DNA of 64,000 nucleotides, taken from contig NZ_CP125377.1 of assembly GCF_034008315.1 (NCBI RefSeq), positions 2,058,001 to 2,122,000 on the forward strand, given 5' to 3'. The translations under genes and the position numbers were made by a program. Numbering within the stretch: the first letter of the stretch is position 1; the number at the start of each line of letters is the position of its first letter. Under the pieces are notes generated by a model that saw only the letters and a program-made list of their open reading frames with translations, was not told the origin of the DNA and did not search any database. The DNA is from Pseudomonas sp. P8_241. Lineage in GTDB: Bacteria; Pseudomonadota; Gammaproteobacteria; Pseudomonadales; Pseudomonadaceae. This document shows positions 62,580 to 64,000 of the stretch, piece by piece.

Positions 62580-62687
62580 CCCCTGTAGGAGCGAGCCTGC
62601 TCGCGATGGTCGTAAACGATTACGCGTGTTATCTGGAAAAACGCGCTGTTCTTGAATCCATCGCGAGCAAGCTCGCTCCTACAGGGG
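62580..62687. repeat. REP doublet between tsx-like and NCS2 genes
   Basis: CCTGTAGGAGCGAGCCTGCTCGCGATGG and CCATCGCGAGCAAGCTCGCTCCTACAGG, inverted and about 50 nt apart. Confidence 0.92.
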
Positions 62688-62702
62688 TCATTGCCTAATG
62701 AA

Positions 62703-64000
62703 TTAATGCGTGTGGGCTTGGCACTCATTGATGGCCGCGCGTTCAGCGCCGCCAAGGATGTTGAACAGCAGGTTCAGCACCAGTGCACTGATAGTGGCCA
62801 TGGCGATGCCGCTGTGGGTAATCGGGCTCATCCACACCGGCAAGTGTGCGAAAAACTCCGGGCGTACCACTGGGATCAGGCCCATGCCGATGCTCACCGC
62901 CACCAGCAATTGGTTGCGACGGTCACCGATGTCGGCTTCTTGCAGGATCTTGATCCCGGTGGCCGCGACCATGCCGAACATCGCAATGGCCGCACCACCC
63001 AATACCGCCGGTGGAATCGACGCCACCAGGAAGGCGGCTTTCGGCAGCAGGCTCAGCACGATCAGCAATCCGCCGGCGACGATGGTCACCGAACGGCAGC
63101 GCACGCCGGTCATTTGCACCAGGCCGATGTTCTGGGCGAAGGAGGAGTGGGTGAAGGTGTTGAAAAAACCGGCGAAGAACGAAGCGCCGGCATCGCAGAG
63201 CAAGCCGCGACGCAGCATCCGCGGGCAGACTTCCTGGCCGGTGATCTTGCCCAGCGCGAGGAACATTCCGGTGGACTCGACGAAAATGATGACCACCACC
63301 AGGCACATCGAGAGGATTGGCGCGAGTTCGAATTTCGGCATGCCGAAGTGCAGCGGTGTGACGAATTGCAGCCATGGCGCCTGGTCCATGCCACTCAGAT
63401 CAACCATCCCGATCAGACCGCAAAGCACGTAGCCCAGGCACATGCCGATCAGTACGGAAATGTTGACCCAGAAACCGCGCATGAAGCGATGCACCAGCAG
63501 GATGGTGCCGAGAACCAGTGCGGCAATGGCCAAGTAAATCGGTGAGCCGAATTGGGCGGCGCTCGCACCGCCACCGGCCCAATTCACAGCCACGGGGAAC
63601 AGCGACAAACCGATCGAGGTGATGACTGTGCCGGTGACCAGAGGTGGGAAGAAGCGAACGACTTTGGACATGAACGGCGCGATGAGCATGCCGAAGAACC
63701 CGGCGGCGATGGTTGCGCCGAAGATCCCTTGCAGACCGATACCGGGCATACCGGCCATGGCGACCATGCTGCCGACGGCGGCGAAACTGGCGCCCATCAT
63801 GACTGGCATGCGAATGCCCATTGGGCCGATGCCGAGGGATTGAACGATAGTGGCGATCCCGGCGACCAGCAGGTCGGCGTTGATCAGGAAGGCGATTTCT
63901 TCACGACTAAGGCCTGCGGCCTGTCCGATGATCAGCGGCACCGCGATGGCACCCCCGTACATCAGCAGAACATGTTGCAGACCGACCAGGATCAGCTGCA
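62703..64000 (-). CDS. NCS2 family nucleobase permease, N-terminus outside window
   Basis: The coding frame continues without a stop to the window edge (QLILVGLQHVLLMYGG before 63962), so the start is not included; a Met at 63962 is internal. The visible 430 or so residues carry about 13 membrane segments and family motifs: QHVLLMYGGAIAVPLI, GMFGMVAATGIKIL and the substrate-site region FVESTGMFLALGKITGQEV. NCS2 proteins import xanthine, uric acid or other bases with a cation. The context of two Tsx pores suggests purine bases or nucleosides. Confidence 0.93.
   Translation of the reverse strand, partial: QLILVGLQHVLLMYGGAIAVPLIIGQAAGLSREEIAFLINADLLVAGIATIVQSLGIGPMGIRMPVMMGASFAAVGSMVAMAGMPGIGLQGIFGATIAAGFFGMLIAPFMSKVVRFFPPLVTGTVITSIGLSLFPVAVNWAGGGASAAQFGSPIYLAIAALVLGTILLVHRFMRGFWVNISVLIGMCLGYVLCGLIGMVDLSGMDQAPWLQFVTPLHFGMPKFELAPILSMCLVVVIIFVESTGMFLALGKITGQEVCPRMLRRGLLCDAGASFFAGFFNTFTHSSFAQNIGLVQMTGVRCRSVTIVAGGLLIVLSLLPKAAFLVASIPPAVLGGAAIAMFGMVAATGIKILQEADIGDRRNQLLVAVSIGMGLIPVVRPEFFAHLPVWMSPITHSGIAMATISALVLNLLFNILGGAERAAINECQAHTH

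Noticed and set aside
4253..62687. Repeated inverted sequences considered as CRISPR or phage attachment sites
   Set aside because: They are dispersed doublets of REP type without regular spacers, cas genes or integrases.

Overview
The window reads as chromosome of a Pseudomonas of the P. fluorescens group. The case rests on gene content and order (perM-hda-two NlpC/P60 lipoproteins; a B12 operon followed by a MarR regulator, an MFS protein, a glutathione peroxidase and FadL; prc, qor, apeB, rluA, minEDC and lpxL), on high GC with Pseudomonas-like codon use, and on at least thirteen REP doublets of the two kinds common in this group (GTAGGAGCTGGCTTGCCAGC type and GATCGCAGCCTGCGGCAGC type). No phage, integron, insertion sequence or CRISPR array was seen. 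No species is claimed.

Layout. 0-5.7 kb: perM, hda, two small NlpC/P60 lipoproteins, an O-methyltransferase and a secreted PQQ-type sugar dehydrogenase. 5.8-15.1 kb: a cobalamin riboswitch and a ten-gene late B12 operon (cobO, cobB, bluB, cobD/cbiB, cobC, cobQ, cobU, cobT, alpha-ribazole phosphatase, cobS), mostly with 4-nt overlaps. It carries out adenosylation, corrin amidation, synthesis of dimethylbenzimidazole and of the aminopropanol-phosphate linker, and nucleotide loop assembly. 15.1-18.9 kb: a MarR regulator and MFS exporter sharing a GCGGGTATATACCCGC operator, a 40-residue membrane peptide, a periplasmic glutathione peroxidase-like protein and FadL. 19-26.4 kb: hypothetical proteins, a Sel1-like protein, rmuC and a giant symporter-sensor kinase-receiver protein. 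26.8-32.5 kb: a TDT/SLAC1 transporter, an LplT-PlsC fusion, a guanidine-II riboswitch with sugE (gdx), a bile acid:Na+ symporter family protein and rdgC. 32.7-33.3 kb: a tandemly duplicated tRNA-Val/tRNA-Asp unit.

33.7-39.9 kb: an FKBP lipoprotein, a YkvA protein behind two head-to-head DnaA-box-like sequences, an HTH/hypothetical/Sel1 trio, prc and a quinone oxidoreductase. 40-46.3 kb: an operon of solute-binding protein, alkaline-phosphatase-superfamily hydrolase, two permeases, ATPase and HAD phosphatase, divergent from a GntR/UTRA regulator. It looks like a dedicated uptake and hydrolysis system for an organophosphorus compound whose identity the sequence does not give. 46.4-57.7 kb: an MscS-type channel, a small membrane protein, apeB, a glycosyltransferase-like/LPS-kinase-like pair, rluA, minEDC, lpxL and a patatin-like protein. 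57.8-60.5 kb: an orphan TccC-type RHS protein with an AT-rich, unrecognised C-terminal domain. 60.6-64 kb: two Tsx-type nucleoside channels in tandem and a truncated NCS2 nucleobase permease, which together suggest nucleoside/base uptake.

The strongest candidates for something undescribed are the C-terminal domain of the TccC-like protein with its palindromic leader, the organophosphorus uptake operon, the glycosyltransferase/kinase pair, the two head-to-head TTATCCACA sites, and a REP doublet that has become the coding end of cobB.
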